A stretch of 64,000 nt of DNA, from NCBI GenBank assembly GCA_017622135.1, contig JAGARR010000018.1, positions 1 through 64,000 on the forward strand. Reading direction: 5' to 3'. The translations under genes were made by a program, and so were the position numbers. The notes beneath the pieces were generated by a model. It had not been told where the DNA came from and made no database searches. It worked only from the letters and a program-made list of their open reading frames with translations. The stretch comes from Spirochaetaceae bacterium (GTDB lineage Bacteria; Spirochaetota; Spirochaetia; Treponematales; Treponemataceae). This document shows, one piece after another, positions 1 through 8,548 of this stretch (position 1 is its first letter; every line of letters starts with the position of its first letter).

Positions 1-592
1 CGGCAAGTATCTCCTGCCGCCCCTCAAGATTTACAGCCTTCACCACCATCACGGCCTTGCTGACAACCCTGTGGTTGTCGCGAATCTTTTCATAGAGGGC
101 GTCTGCCCAGATCACCGGATACTCCGCGTCAAGCCTCCTTGAGCGGAACTCTTCGACCATCTGGTCAAGCCCGCTGTTTATTTCGCTGACCTCGGATGCG
201 CTCAGGCTCTCTATTCCAAGCCGCCTGGCAATGTTCTCAATCTTTCGTGTCGACACTCCGTTCAGCCAGCATTCCTGCACGACCTGTATGAGCGCCTGCT
301 CACTGCGCTTCTTCTCCGTCACGAAGAACGGAATGTAGCCTCCCTGCCGTATCTTGGGGACAGAAAGATACACCGTTCCAAGCCTTGTGTCAAAGCGACG
401 GACCCTATAGCCGCACCTGTAGCCGGTGCGTCCTTGCGAATGGCTCCCCTTGGGGGCTCCAGTCTTGCGGGCAACCTCTATTTCCATGAACTTGTCCATC
501 ACCCATTGGAGCATTTCCAGCAGGGGATCTTTTGCTGCTACAAAATCCAGTAGCTTATTTTCAAAAAATCTTGTATCATTCTTCTTGGCCAT
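1..592 (-). mobile_element. IS256/Mutator-family transposase, N-terminal part (cut by window edge)
   Basis: Reading leftward from ATG at 592, 197 codons stay open to the window edge, so only the N-terminal half is visible. The protein begins MAKKNDTRFFENKLLDF and contains the IS256-type DNA-binding N-terminus, a Gly/Arg-rich GYRCGYRVRRFDTRLG segment and the start of the catalytic core, VIWADALYEKIRDN. The Asp of that core matches the first acid of the DDE triad. A purine-rich AAAGGAAAAG lies just upstream of the start. IS256 transposases excise and integrate DNA as a circular intermediate and are about 400 residues long. The family call is firm; whether the element is intact cannot be seen. 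Confidence 0.85.
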
Positions 593-712
593 TGTCTTTT
601 CCTTTTGTTAGTGTGGTAGCCAACATTCTGGATTTTTCAATGGCTTTTTTCTACCCCATTTTGCGAACTTTATTGTACACTATCGGTCGAGAGGATTTAC
701 ACTCGGAACAGG

Positions 713-850
713 ATGCAGCTCAAAATCTGGAAGGGAAGATGCAAGAAATATTGTGCAAAGGAAAGGCTGGAAGTTGCCGGGATTCTGGAGGAGATGTGGC
801 AGCAGCAAGGGTTCGCTTCTGCAGAGGAATTCAGAAGCCGAGACGTATAG
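713..850 (+). CDS. Short uncharacterised reading frame, possibly a remnant
   Basis: An ATG frame of 45 residues starts MQLKIWKGRCKKYCAKERL and ends with a helical, charged segment (ILEEMWQQQGFASAEEF). The composition is coding-like, but there is no clear ribosome binding site and I recognise no family. It lies between the IS element and the pyc terminator, so it may be the surviving piece of a gene disrupted by insertion. Confidence 0.2.
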   Translation: MQLKIWKGRCKKYCAKERLEVAGILEEMWQQQGFASAEEFRSRDV

Positions 851-937
851 GCCTAGATGATGAGGCTCTGGGCCTCGCTGGGGGGACGGTAGACTATTCC
901 CTCGTACTCCATGGTTTCTCTTCGTGCAATTTGATGT

Positions 938-985
938 AATGAAAAGGGGATTGCCCAAGACACTCAGTCCCCAGGACAATCCCCT
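938..985 (-). terminator. Intrinsic terminator of pyc
   Basis: AGGGGATTG (945-953) pairs perfectly with CAATCCCCT (977-985). Read leftward the stem is followed by TTTTC. It lies 55 bp past the pyc stop codon. Confidence 0.7.
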
Positions 986-1039
986 GACTATGCTTGATTA
1001 TAAGAGGCTGACAGTTGTCCGTCCAGCCCCTTCATCTGG

Positions 1040-4000
1040 TTATGCCTGCTCAACCACAATCAGAAGCTCGCCGGCCTTCACCGACTGGCCCTGGTTGATG
1101 AGCACCTCCTTCACCTCGCCCTTCATGGGGGATGTGATGCTGGTCTCCATCTTCATGGCCTCGATGATGGCCAGAACCTGGTTCTCTTCCACCACGTCGC
1201 CGGCCTTTACCAGCACCTTGCTGACGCTGCCTGGAATGGAGGTGCCAATCTCACCGGGCACATTCTTGTCCGCCATGCGGGTGAGGGCCAGATTCTCGCT
1301 CATGGTGTTGTCCCGCACCTTCACGTCACGGCGGATGCCGTTCAGCTCGAACTGCACGGTGCGCATTCCCTCCTCGTCAAGGTCTCCCAGACCAAGGTAC
1401 TTGATGACCAAGGTCTTTCCGTCCTCGATGTTCACCTTGTTGGTCTCGCCCACGGCAAGACCGTGGAAGAAGACGTGGCTTCCCAGGCGGGTGATGTAGC
1501 CGTACTCCTCCCGCTTCTTGAAGAAGTCCTCCACCACCTTGGGGTAGAACAGGTAACTCAGTACATCCCGCTCCGTGGGCTCCTCCTTGAACTTTTTCAG
1601 GTGCTCCCGGGCAGCCTCAAAGTCGGCGGGAGGCAGAAGCTCGCCGGGGCGGCAGGTGATGGGCTTCTTGCCCTTCAGCACCACCTCCTGCAGGCCAGGT
1701 GGCTGGAATCCCCAGGCGGGCTGTCCCATCATTCCCTCGAAGTAGCTCACCACGGAGTCGGGGAAGGCCAGTGTCTTGCCCCGTTCCACAATGTTCTCCG
1801 GGGTCAGGTCGTTCTGCACCATGAAGATGGCCAGGTCGCCCACCATCTTGGAGGAGGGTGTCACCTTCACGATGTCCCCCAGCATCTGGTTGACGGTGCA
1901 GAACATCTCCCGCACCTCGTCAAAGCGATGGCCCAAGCCAAGGCTTGCCACCTGGGGGCGCAGGTTGGAGTACTGGCCGCCGGGAATCTCGTAGCGGTAG
2001 ATTTCGGTGAGGGGTGCCTTCAGGTCGGACTCGAACACGTCGTAGCGCTTGCGCACGTCCTCCCAGTACTCGCTGAGGCGCTCCAGCTTGGTGATCTCGA
2101 ATCCGGGGTCACGCTCAGTTCCCGCCAGTGCAGTCTGGATGGAGTTGATGGAGGGCTGGCTGGTGAGGCCGGACATGCTGGAGATGGCGCAGTCCACAAT
2201 GTCCACGCCTTCCTCCGCTGCCAAAAGGTAGGCGGCCACCTGGTTTCCGCTGGTGTCGTGGGTGTGCAGGTGGACGGGGCAGTCCAGGGCATCCTTCAAG
2301 GCACGCACCAGCATCTTGGCGGCATAGGGCTTCAGGAGGCCGGACATATCCTTGATGGCGATGGTGTGGGCACCACGCGTGCGCAGCTCCTTTGCCATCT
2401 TCACGTAGTAGTCCAGAGTGTACTTGTCACGCTTGGGGTCGCTGATGTCGCCGGTGTAGCAGATGGCGGCCTCCACCAGTTTGTTGCACTTGGCGGCCTC
2501 GTCCATGGCAATCTCCATGCCGGGAATCCAGTTCAAGGAGTCAAAGATGCGGAACACGTCGATTCCCCCTGCGGCCGCCTCCTTCACAAAGCGGCGGATC
2601 ACATTGTCGGGATAGTTGGCGTAGCCCACGCCGTTGGCACCACGCAGCAGCATCTGGAAGGGGATGTTGGGGATGTTCCGCCGCAGCCAGTCCAGCCGCT
2701 CCCAAGGACTTTCGTGCAGGAAGCGGTAGGCAACGTCGAAGGTGGCACCGCCCCACATCTCCAAGGAAAAGCACTTGTGCATGATTTGGGCAAGTGCCTC
2801 GCTGCCCTTCACCATGTCACGGGTACGGACACGGGTTGCCAGCAGGGACTGGTGGGCATCACGCATGGTGGTGTCCATAATCAAAAGCTGCTTCTGCTCG
2901 TAGACCCACTTTGCCACTGCGTCGGGGCCCTTTTCGTCCAGCATCTGCTTGAGGCCGGGGGTTGGGGGAGCATCCTCCAGGGGCACGAAGCGGGGGGTGT
3001 CGTACATCTTGGCACCGGCAGTGGGGTCGTTTACCACGATGTTTCCGATATACTTCAGAATCTTGTTGGCACGGTCCTTGGACACGTCCAGCTGGAAGAG
3101 CTCAGGTGTCTCGTCAATGAACTTGGTGTGGCAGCCACCCCGCAGGAAGACTTCGTTCTGGAGAATCTTTCCCAAGAAGGCGATGTTTGTCTTCACGCCA
3201 CGGACCCGCATCTCCGTGAGGGCACGCTGTGCCTTGCGGACCACGCCCTCAAAGGTGGTGTCGTAGGTGGTGATTTTCACCAGCAGGCTGTCGTAGTAGG
3301 GAGAGATGACCGCACCGCTGTAGATGTTGCCTCCGTCAAGGCGGATGCCGTTTCCGCCGGGGCTGCGGTAGGCGGTGACCTGTCCGGTGTCCGGGGCAAA
3401 GTTGTTCTCAGGGTCCTCGGTGGTGACACGGCACTGGAGGGCAAAGCCACGGGTGGTGACATCCTTCTGCTCCGTGATGCCGATGATGGGATGGCTGAGC
3501 TTTTCCCCCATGGCCACCAGAATCTGGGCTCGCACCAGGTCGATGCCGGTGGAAACCTCGGTGACGGTGTGCTCCACCTGGATGCGGGGATTCATCTCGA
3601 TAAAGTAGTGGTTGTTGTCCTTGTCCACCAGGAACTCCACCGTTCCCACGCTGACGTAGCCAACCTCCTTGGCAAGCTTTACCGCCTCGTTGCGCAGCTT
3701 CTCCAAGGTAGACTCAGGCACGGAGAAGGCGGGGGTGAATTCCACCACCTTCTGGTAGCGGCGCTGGAGGGAGCAGTCACGCTCGTAGAGATGGACGATG
3801 TTGCCATGGCCGTCTGCCAGAATCTGCACCTCGATGTGCTTGGGCTCCACCAGGAATTTCTCCATGAAGATGGCAGGATTGCCGAAGGACTTGCGGGCCT
3901 CCTCTGTCACCAGCTGGAAGGCCTGACGCACCTCCTCGTCGTTGGAGCAGGAGCGCATTCCCCGCCCGCCGCCGCCAGCGGCCGCCTTCAGGATGACCGG

Positions 4001-4474
4001 ATAGCCGTAGCTGTTGGCACGGGCCACGGCATCGTCGGCATCCTTCAAAGGCTCCGTGCTGCCGGGGATGGTGGGCACATTGCAGCGGTGGGCCAGCTCC
4101 TTGGCGCTGAGCTTGTCGCCCATCTGTCCCAGGACGGTTGAGGGCGGCCCGATAAACACAATGTCGTTCTTCTCGCAGGCCCTGGCGAACTCCTCGTTTT
4201 CGGAAAGGAAGCCGTAGCCGGGATGGATTGCGTCTGCCCCACGCTTCTTTGCCAGGGCTACAATCTCGTCGATGGCCAGATAGGCTCCCAAGGGAGTCAG
4301 GGACTCGCCCACAATGTAGGACTCGTCGGCCTCAGTCCTGAATCCGCTGAGAATGTCCTCTTTAGAGTAAATCGCTACGGTGTTCAATCCAAGGTCATGG
4401 CAGGCCCGGATGATGCGAATCGCAATCTCGCCCCGGTTCGCCACCAGAACCTTCTTGATTTCCTTTTTCTCCAT
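1040..4474 (-). CDS. pyc: Pyruvate carboxylase, single-chain
   Basis: This biotin enzyme carboxylates pyruvate to oxaloacetate with ATP and bicarbonate, refilling C4 acids in the cytoplasm. The 1144 residues carry all domains in the usual order. The biotin carboxylase begins KVLVANRGEIAIRI and has the ATP-grasp glycine loop GGGGRGMR near residue 170. The carboxyltransferase begins MDTTMRDAHQSLLATR near residue 533. The PYC-type allosteric linker follows, then a C-terminal biotinyl domain with EAMKMET, in which Lys1108 is the biotin site. The length equals that of single-chain bacterial and eukaryotic enzymes. AAGGAGGA stands 6 nt before ATG. A promoter at 4567-4596 and a small leader hairpin precede it. 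It is monocistronic, ending at the terminator near 945. Confidence 0.97.
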   Translation of the reverse strand: MEKKEIKKVLVANRGEIAIRIIRACHDLGLNTVAIYSKEDILSGFRTEADESYIVGESLTPLGAYLAIDEIVALAKKRGADAIHPGYGFLSENEEFARACEKNDIVFIGPPSTVLGQMGDKLSAKELAHRCNVPTIPGSTEPLKDADDAVARANSYGYPVILKAAAGGGGRGMRSCSNDEEVRQAFQLVTEEARKSFGNPAIFMEKFLVEPKHIEVQILADGHGNIVHLYERDCSLQRRYQKVVEFTPAFSVPESTLEKLRNEAVKLAKEVGYVSVGTVEFLVDKDNNHYFIEMNPRIQVEHTVTEVSTGIDLVRAQILVAMGEKLSHPIIGITEQKDVTTRGFALQCRVTTEDPENNFAPDTGQVTAYRSPGGNGIRLDGGNIYSGAVISPYYDSLLVKITTYDTTFEGVVRKAQRALTEMRVRGVKTNIAFLGKILQNEVFLRGGCHTKFIDETPELFQLDVSKDRANKILKYIGNIVVNDPTAGAKMYDTPRFVPLEDAPPTPGLKQMLDEKGPDAVAKWVYEQKQLLIMDTTMRDAHQSLLATRVRTRDMVKGSEALAQIMHKCFSLEMWGGATFDVAYRFLHESPWERLDWLRRNIPNIPFQMLLRGANGVGYANYPDNVIRRFVKEAAAGGIDVFRIFDSLNWIPGMEIAMDEAAKCNKLVEAAICYTGDISDPKRDKYTLDYYVKMAKELRTRGAHTIAIKDMSGLLKPYAAKMLVRALKDALDCPVHLHTHDTSGNQVAAYLLAAEEGVDIVDCAISSMSGLTSQPSINSIQTALAGTERDPGFEITKLERLSEYWEDVRKRYDVFESDLKAPLTEIYRYEIPGGQYSNLRPQVASLGLGHRFDEVREMFCTVNQMLGDIVKVTPSSKMVGDLAIFMVQNDLTPENIVERGKTLAFPDSVVSYFEGMMGQPAWGFQPPGLQEVVLKGKKPITCRPGELLPPADFEAAREHLKKFKEEPTERDVLSYLFYPKVVEDFFKKREEYGYITRLGSHVFFHGLAVGETNKVNIEDGKTLVIKYLGLGDLDEEGMRTVQFELNGIRRDVKVRDNTMSENLALTRMADKNVPGEIGTSIPGSVSKVLVKAGDVVEENQVLAIIEAMKMETSITSPMKGEVKEVLINQGQSVKAGELLIVVEQA

Positions 4475-4491
4475 GAGTTTTCCTCCTTAAA

Positions 4492-4510
4492 ACACAGGTG
4501 TCATCTGTGT
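4492..4510 (-). promoter_or_regulatory. Small hairpin in the pyc leader
   Basis: ACACAG (4492-4497) and CTGTGT (4505-4510) form a 6-bp stem with a 7-nt loop, directly upstream of the Shine-Dalgarno sequence AAGGAGGA. Read leftward it is followed by TTTT. It could modulate initiation or early termination, or be coincidental. I see no recognisable BirA operator. Confidence 0.3.
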
Positions 4511-4566
4511 GCAGGACTTCATTTTACTATGAATATGGAAATGAAGTCACACTGAAAATACATACT

Positions 4567-4596
4567 ACTATAATCCAAGATGTTTTATTCTGTCTA
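4567..4596 (-). promoter_or_regulatory. Sigma-70-type promoter of pyc
   Basis: On the minus strand TAGACA (4596-4591), an 18-nt spacer and TATAGT (4572-4567) predict a start near 4560 and a leader of about 85 nt. The remaining 4597-4864 holds only AT-rich DNA and the promoter of the divergent helicase gene. Confidence 0.55.
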
Positions 4597-4821
4597 CAAT
4601 CTTTTTTATGAAATTGCTGTAAATTTATACGATTCACCAAGTATTCATAAAATGGGCAAGCAGGAAAGATTTGCGTTTTCTGGGTGATGGTGCTAAAGTC
4701 CATCAAACAGAGCATAATGGACTTATCCACTGGACAAGAGAATACAAGTGCCCTGTTTACTGATGCCCAAACAGTTTTTCTTTTGTATCTGCGCTTGTAT
4801 CACGTTATTTATTCCCTTATA

Positions 4822-4850
4822 TTGATATTAAATTGAAAATAATGTAGTAT
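4822..4850 (+). promoter_or_regulatory. Promoter of the DEAD-box helicase gene
   Basis: TTGATA (4822-4827), a 17-nt spacer and TAGTAT (4845-4850) predict a start near 4857, only about 8 nt before ATG 4865. No Shine-Dalgarno sequence fits in between, so the mRNA would be nearly leaderless. Confidence 0.6.
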
Positions 4851-4864
4851 GTCGCATTACTATT

Positions 4865-7048
4865 ATGGAAGAGAATATATCTTTTGAAGATTTGGGTCTC
4901 GACGAGACAACCTTGGCCGCTGTGGCCAAGAAGGGATTTGTCAGTCCCTCCCCGATTCAAGTTTTAGCCATCCCCCGCTTGTTGGAGGGGGATGCCAACG
5001 TTATTGCAAAGGCTCGCACTGGTACTGGCAAGACCGCCGCCTTTGGTCTCCCCCTGGTACAGACGATCCGGGAGGCGTCGGATTCTGTACAGGCTCTGGT
5101 GCTGACTCCCACCCGTGAGTTGGCCCTGCAGGTGTGCAAGGAGATTGGTTCCTTTGCCACTGGTGCCTATCCCCGCATGGCGGCTGTCTACGGCGGCCAG
5201 TCCATGGGTGTCCAGCTGAAGGCCCTCAGAAAGGGTGTGGAGATTGTGGTGGGCACCCCCGGCCGCGTGCAGGACCATCTGGAGCGGGGGACCTTGGACT
5301 TGTCAAAGATCAAGTACTTTATCCTTGACGAGGCTGACGAGATGCTGGACATGGGCTTCATCGAAGACATTGAAAACATCTTTGCCAAGGCGAACCCTGA
5401 CAGCCGCATCCTGCTGTTTTCCGCCACCATGCCTCCTGCAATCCTCAAGATTGCCGGGCAGTTCATGGGGGAGTACGAGACGGTGGCGGAGGAGGCCAGC
5501 CCTGAGGCTCCCATCCTGACGGAACAGAAGTACATCATGGTGCGGGAACGGGACAAGCTGGAGCTGGTGGTGCGTCTCATCGATGTTTCCCCCGACTTCT
5601 ACGGTTTAATCTTCACCCAGACTAAGGTGGATGCAGACAACCTCACCCGCCAGCTGGACGAGCGGGGCTATGAGGTGGCTGCCCTCCACGGGGACATTTC
5701 CCAGCAACAGCGTGAAAAGATTCTGCTGCGATTCAGAAGCAAAAAGACTCGGATTTTGGTGGCCACCGATGTGGCTGCTCGGGGAATCGACATTGGGGGC
5801 CTCACCCACGTCATCAACTATTCCATCCCCTTTGACAGCTCCACCTACATTCATCGCATTGGCCGTACCGGTCGGGCGGGCTCCTACGGCGAGGCCATCA
5901 CCTTGGTGCGGCCGGAGGAAAAGCGGAAGCTGGAGCATTTGAAGTCTGCCATCCGCAAGGCAGTGAAGGGGAGCCTCCAGGAGGATACGGTGCCATCGGT
6001 CAAAAAGATTCTGGAGCTGAAGCGGGGCCGCCTCTTTGATTCCATGAAGGAGGCCGTTTGGGGCAAGGTGGATGACACCGAATCTGTGGTGGTGGATGAG
6101 GAAAAGTATGCCTCCCAGACAGGTCTTGCTGAAGGTCAGCTGGATATGCTGGGGGCTACTGGAGAGAACCAGATTCATGGGGCCTCAACAGTGACTCATG
6201 CCGATGTCATGGGAGCGGTGGAAAGGTCTTCTGAGCCCTCAATCTTTGAGCAGATGGCCGCCGACCTTTGTGGAGATCGTGACCCTCAGGAAATCCTTGC
6301 CTCCGTGCTGGAGAATTTTTACGGCCAGCACCTGGATGCCAGCCGCTACGGCCACATCACGCCGGTGGAAAGCCAGAAGAAGGCCAAGGGAGGCCGGGAC
6401 AGTCGCTGGGGGCGTGAGGACATTCCCCGTGAGGGCGGCCGTCGTGACCGTGACATTGTGGGTGAGGGCCAGAAGCGCATCTACGTGCAGCTGGGCCGCC
6501 GGGATAAATTTTTCGTGCGGGAAATTGCCGAGTTCTTTAGCGACCTGCTGGACATTCCCCAGCGGTTGGTGGACGGCATTGTGGTGAAGGATAGTTTCTC
6601 CCTGGTGAGCCTTCCCATTGAGGCTGCCGATCGTGCCCTGGAAATGAGCCAGCGGGATAACAGCGTTCCCCACATGCACCTGGATGAAAAGCCTGTCGGT
6701 GCCGGAAAGGGGGGCCGTAGGAAGGGGCAGAGCAACCAAGAGACCAGCCTCGGGTTCCAGGACGGGAATCAGGAGGGGTCCTTCCAAGGCAAGGGACGGG
6801 GTGGTTTCCGGGGGGACTCCTCCTTTGGTGGGAGCTTCCGTTCCGGCAAGGACCGGTTCGGCTTCAAGGGAAAGAAGGGTGGATTCGGCGGTGACCAGGA
6901 TGGCGGCCGTCACGGACGTGAGGGACGGCGCAGTGGCCGGGATCACCCTTCCTTCGGTGAGCGAACCAATTTCTACGGACCAGCCAGCAAGAAGGGGACG
7001 GTGCGGGGCGGTGGTGCCAGTCTCTACAAGCGGAAGCTGCCAAAATAA
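4865..7048 (+). CDS. deaD: DEAD-box ATP-dependent RNA helicase, DeaD/CsdA type
   Basis: The enzyme unwinds or remodels RNA, typically in ribosome assembly and mRNA turnover at low temperature. The 727 residues show a Q-motif region at the N-terminus, Walker A ARTGTGKT (50-57), PTRELA (81-86), TPGR (130-133), DEAD (154-157), SAT near 185 and HRIGRTGRAG near 335. A DbpA-like RNA-binding domain (IYVQLGRRDKFFVREIAEFF and onward, about 538-610) follows. The last 100 residues are Gly/Arg/Lys-rich with FGGSFRSGKDRFGF-like repeats, as in the RNA-binding tails of CsdA. No ribosome binding site precedes the ATG; the promoter implies a very short leader. A perfect terminator follows the stop. Confidence 0.95.
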   Translation: MEENISFEDLGLDETTLAAVAKKGFVSPSPIQVLAIPRLLEGDANVIAKARTGTGKTAAFGLPLVQTIREASDSVQALVLTPTRELALQVCKEIGSFATGAYPRMAAVYGGQSMGVQLKALRKGVEIVVGTPGRVQDHLERGTLDLSKIKYFILDEADEMLDMGFIEDIENIFAKANPDSRILLFSATMPPAILKIAGQFMGEYETVAEEASPEAPILTEQKYIMVRERDKLELVVRLIDVSPDFYGLIFTQTKVDADNLTRQLDERGYEVAALHGDISQQQREKILLRFRSKKTRILVATDVAARGIDIGGLTHVINYSIPFDSSTYIHRIGRTGRAGSYGEAITLVRPEEKRKLEHLKSAIRKAVKGSLQEDTVPSVKKILELKRGRLFDSMKEAVWGKVDDTESVVVDEEKYASQTGLAEGQLDMLGATGENQIHGASTVTHADVMGAVERSSEPSIFEQMAADLCGDRDPQEILASVLENFYGQHLDASRYGHITPVESQKKAKGGRDSRWGREDIPREGGRRDRDIVGEGQKRIYVQLGRRDKFFVREIAEFFSDLLDIPQRLVDGIVVKDSFSLVSLPIEAADRALEMSQRDNSVPHMHLDEKPVGAGKGGRRKGQSNQETSLGFQDGNQEGSFQGKGRGGFRGDSSFGGSFRSGKDRFGFKGKKGGFGGDQDGGRHGREGRRSGRDHPSFGERTNFYGPASKKGTVRGGGASLYKRKLPK

Positions 7049-7051
7049 ATG

Positions 7052-7090
7052 ACAACAAGAAAGCCTGCGGAAACGCAGGTTTTTTTGTTG
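7052..7090 (+). terminator. Intrinsic terminator after deaD
   Basis: CCTGCG (7064-7069), a GAAA tetraloop and CGCAGG (7074-7079) form the core stem, followed by T7. The outer CAACAA/TTGTTG can extend the pairing. Confidence 0.92.
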
Positions 7091-7125
7091 CTGGAATCCC
7101 ACTCTTTCTTAAAAAAATTTATATA

Positions 7126-7141
7126 GTTAGTATAAGCTAAC
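7126..7141. promoter_or_regulatory. Operator 1, DtxR/IdeR-like palindrome
   Basis: GTTAGTATAAGCTAAC abuts the upstream edge of the -35 box of the DUF3793 promoter. It matches the pattern GTTAGC-nTAn-GCTAAC at all but one position, and its centre is 44 bp (about four helical turns) from operator 2. The pattern resembles iron-dependent DtxR/IdeR sites (TTAGGTTAGGCTAACC type), so metal control is inferred. Confidence 0.6.
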
Positions 7142-7142
7142 C

Positions 7143-7171
7143 TTGACAGCTTTTTTGTCGTTTGCTATAGT
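7143..7171 (+). promoter_or_regulatory. Consensus promoter of the DUF3793 gene
   Basis: TTGACA (7143-7148), a 17-nt spacer and TATAGT (7166-7171) form a near-perfect sigma-70 promoter. The expected start is at or next to A of ATG 7178, so the transcript should be leaderless. Confidence 0.8.
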
Positions 7172-7185
7172 TAGCTTATGCTAAC
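7170..7185. promoter_or_regulatory. Operator 2, overlapping the -10 box and start codon
   Basis: GTTAGCTTATGCTAAC is a near-perfect palindrome that overlaps the last bases of the -10 box, the predicted +1 and the ATG of the gene. A bound repressor would block promoter opening. It shares its core with the sites at 7126 and 10682. Confidence 0.7.
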
Positions 7186-7777
7186 CAAGAATGAAGAGCC
7201 CTTCTTTTCGATTTGTCGATTGCTGATCAACTCGTGCTCACCTGCCTTGTGCGGCTTGAAGCCAGCCTCACTGTTTTCCCTGTCGACGCAGGATTACGAG
7301 GTCTTTTCTAACTGTCTGCAGGTCATCACCCAGCAGCTGTCCTATTTCGGCAAGAGTATCCGTCCGGTGTTCAGGCTGGGGCGGGGCGTTGTCATCTTCC
7401 TCTATGACCCCCAGCTGCTTTCTGGGTGGCTGGCCTCCCCTGCCGTGCAGGAATACCTTGTGGGGCGGGGCTATCCCTCGGACTTGGAGGCTGCGGTGGA
7501 GGAATTTATCCTGCGTCTGGAGGACAGCCCCGACTTCCCCCATGAGGCGGGGATTTTCCTTGGCTATCCCCTGGAGGATGTCCTGTCCTTTGAGGAGAAT
7601 CCCCACTTCGGCTGGAAATATTGCGGGCTGTGGAAGGCCTATCACGATGTGGACTATGCGAAGGAAATGTCCCGCCGTTGCAGGGAATGCTGTAGTCTGT
7701 GCCGGGCGTGGCATTCCCAGGGCCATACCATTCCGGGGGTGATGAAGAAATATTCCCGCCTCAAGCAGGTGTCTTGA
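7178..7777 (+). CDS. DUF3793 family protein
   Basis: This is a cytoplasmic protein of 199 residues of the uncharacterised DUF3793 family. Family hallmarks are CSPALCGLKPASLFSL near the N-terminus, the central HEAGIFLGYPLEDV (about 127-140) and the C-terminal WKYCGLWKAYHD segment followed by a cysteine-rich tail (RRCRECCSLCRAW). The function is unknown; members are often reported near ferrous-iron genes, which fits the DtxR-like operators here, but metal linkage is inferred. ATG 7178 lies 6 nt after the -10 box inside operator 2, so initiation should be leaderless; no ribosome binding site supports any later start. The gene is monocistronic and convergent with the MNT gene. Confidence 0.85.
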   Translation: MLTKNEEPFFSICRLLINSCSPALCGLKPASLFSLSTQDYEVFSNCLQVITQQLSYFGKSIRPVFRLGRGVVIFLYDPQLLSGWLASPAVQEYLVGRGYPSDLEAAVEEFILRLEDSPDFPHEAGIFLGYPLEDVLSFEENPHFGWKYCGLWKAYHDVDYAKEMSRRCRECCSLCRAWHSQGHTIPGVMKKYSRLKQVS

Positions 7778-7812
7778 GGGTGAAGGCTACTGGGAGCCCA
7801 GCTGGTCTAGAT

Positions 7813-8127
7813 TCATTCCTCCCGCTGGTAAATCACCCTGCCCACCCGCTGGATGTGGTCAAGGAGGGCTGGCTCTGTCAGCTGGGCGCAGATGGAGAGA
7901 TCCACGAGGAAGGGGAGCAGGGAGTCGTCAAAGTCATTGATGAGCTTCAGCAGCAGGTTGGTGGACAGGTCTTCCCCTGCCGTAATGGTCATGTCGATGT
8001 CGGAGCCGGGACGGTGGGTTCCCTTCGCCCTGCTGCCGTACACCACCACGGTCTTGATTTGTGGGTACTGGGCAAAGATGGCGGAAATGATGCTGCGATG
8101 GGCTTCTGTCAGCCCGAATTCCGTCAA
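7813..8127 (-). CDS. MNT-type nucleotidyltransferase, antitoxin of a HEPN/MNT pair
   Basis: This minimal nucleotidyltransferase (104 residues) carries the signature GS-X10-D-X-D: Gly31-Ser32 in VVYGSRAKGTHRPGSDIDM and Asp43/Asp45. In HepT/MntA modules the MNT partner transfers AMP to the HEPN toxin and neutralises it. I chose TTG at 8127 because it overlaps the stop of the upstream HEPN gene (TTGA), sits after GGAGGCGGAG, and gives the family's usual N-terminus just before FGLTEAH. An ATG at 8187 would add 20 poorly conserved residues. It is translationally coupled to the HEPN gene and is the last gene of the purM operon. Confidence 0.85.
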   Translation of the reverse strand: MTEFGLTEAHRSIISAIFAQYPQIKTVVVYGSRAKGTHRPGSDIDMTITAGEDLSTNLLLKLINDFDDSLLPFLVDLSICAQLTEPALLDHIQRVGRVIYQREE

Positions 8128-8534
8128 AGCTCCGCCTCCAACCTTTTCTGGAGCTGCTGGAATTGGGGGGCGTAGGATTCCACGCATTTTTGCAGGATTT
8201 CATCCGCTGTCTCCTGGTTGTAGGTGTGGCTGGCAAGATTCCGGCTGGCAATCATGTCCATCCAGGTGTCCCCGTCACTGATGAGGCCGGCGGCAAAGCC
8301 TCTGCGAATGGCATCCTTTGAGCCAAGTATTCCGGTAGCAGCTCCCTGATATTCCAGAAAATCCTTCAGCACCTTCCAGGAAAGCTCCTGGGTGAACTCA
8401 AAGCTCTGGATAAGGCCCTGTTTTTCGAGGGGGGAAAGGGGTCTGGACTGTGCAAGCTCCACTGCCTCCGTAAAGACTGCCAGGGCCTTGGTGTAGCTGT
8501 GGAACCGCTGCTTCCATCGGATATCCTGCTCCAT
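8124..8534 (-). CDS. HEPN-domain protein, HI0074/HepT-like toxin
   Basis: This 136-residue all-helical protein belongs to the 'nucleotidyltransferase substrate binding' (HI0074) family. The RNase-type HEPN motif R-X4-H-X-Y is intact: Arg98, His103, Tyr105 in RNLASHTYNQ. With the adjacent MNT gene it forms a HEPN/MNT toxin-antitoxin unit. ATG 8534 is preferred because GAGGAGG lies 6 nt upstream. ATG 8552, which overlaps the purN stop as ATGA, would place that Shine-Dalgarno inside the gene. Either way it is coupled to purN, which is unusual company for a toxin. Confidence 0.85.
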   Translation of the reverse strand: MEQDIRWKQRFHSYTKALAVFTEAVELAQSRPLSPLEKQGLIQSFEFTQELSWKVLKDFLEYQGAATGILGSKDAIRRGFAAGLISDGDTWMDMIASRNLASHTYNQETADEILQKCVESYAPQFQQLQKRLEAEL

Positions 8535-8548
8535 GGCTGCCTCCTCCC

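Larger units (their letters stand above)
593..1039. other. Intergenic stretch between the IS element and pyc
   Basis: This 447-bp stretch should contain one end of the IS element, but without the other end I cannot define an inverted repeat. It also holds a doubtful 45-codon reading frame (713-850) and the pyc terminator (945-985). I see no other gene. It may be remnant DNA left by insertion. Confidence 0.5.

Noticed and set aside
532..939. A 135-codon plus-strand frame spanning the IS start and intergenic DNA
   Set aside because: Its first part is antisense to the transposase and its remainder lacks coding character.
1463..4141. An 892-codon open frame on the plus strand opposite pyc
   Set aside because: It is exactly antisense to an unmistakable pyruvate carboxylase. 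It reflects the strong G/C preference at third codon positions, lacks a ribosome binding site and resembles no protein.
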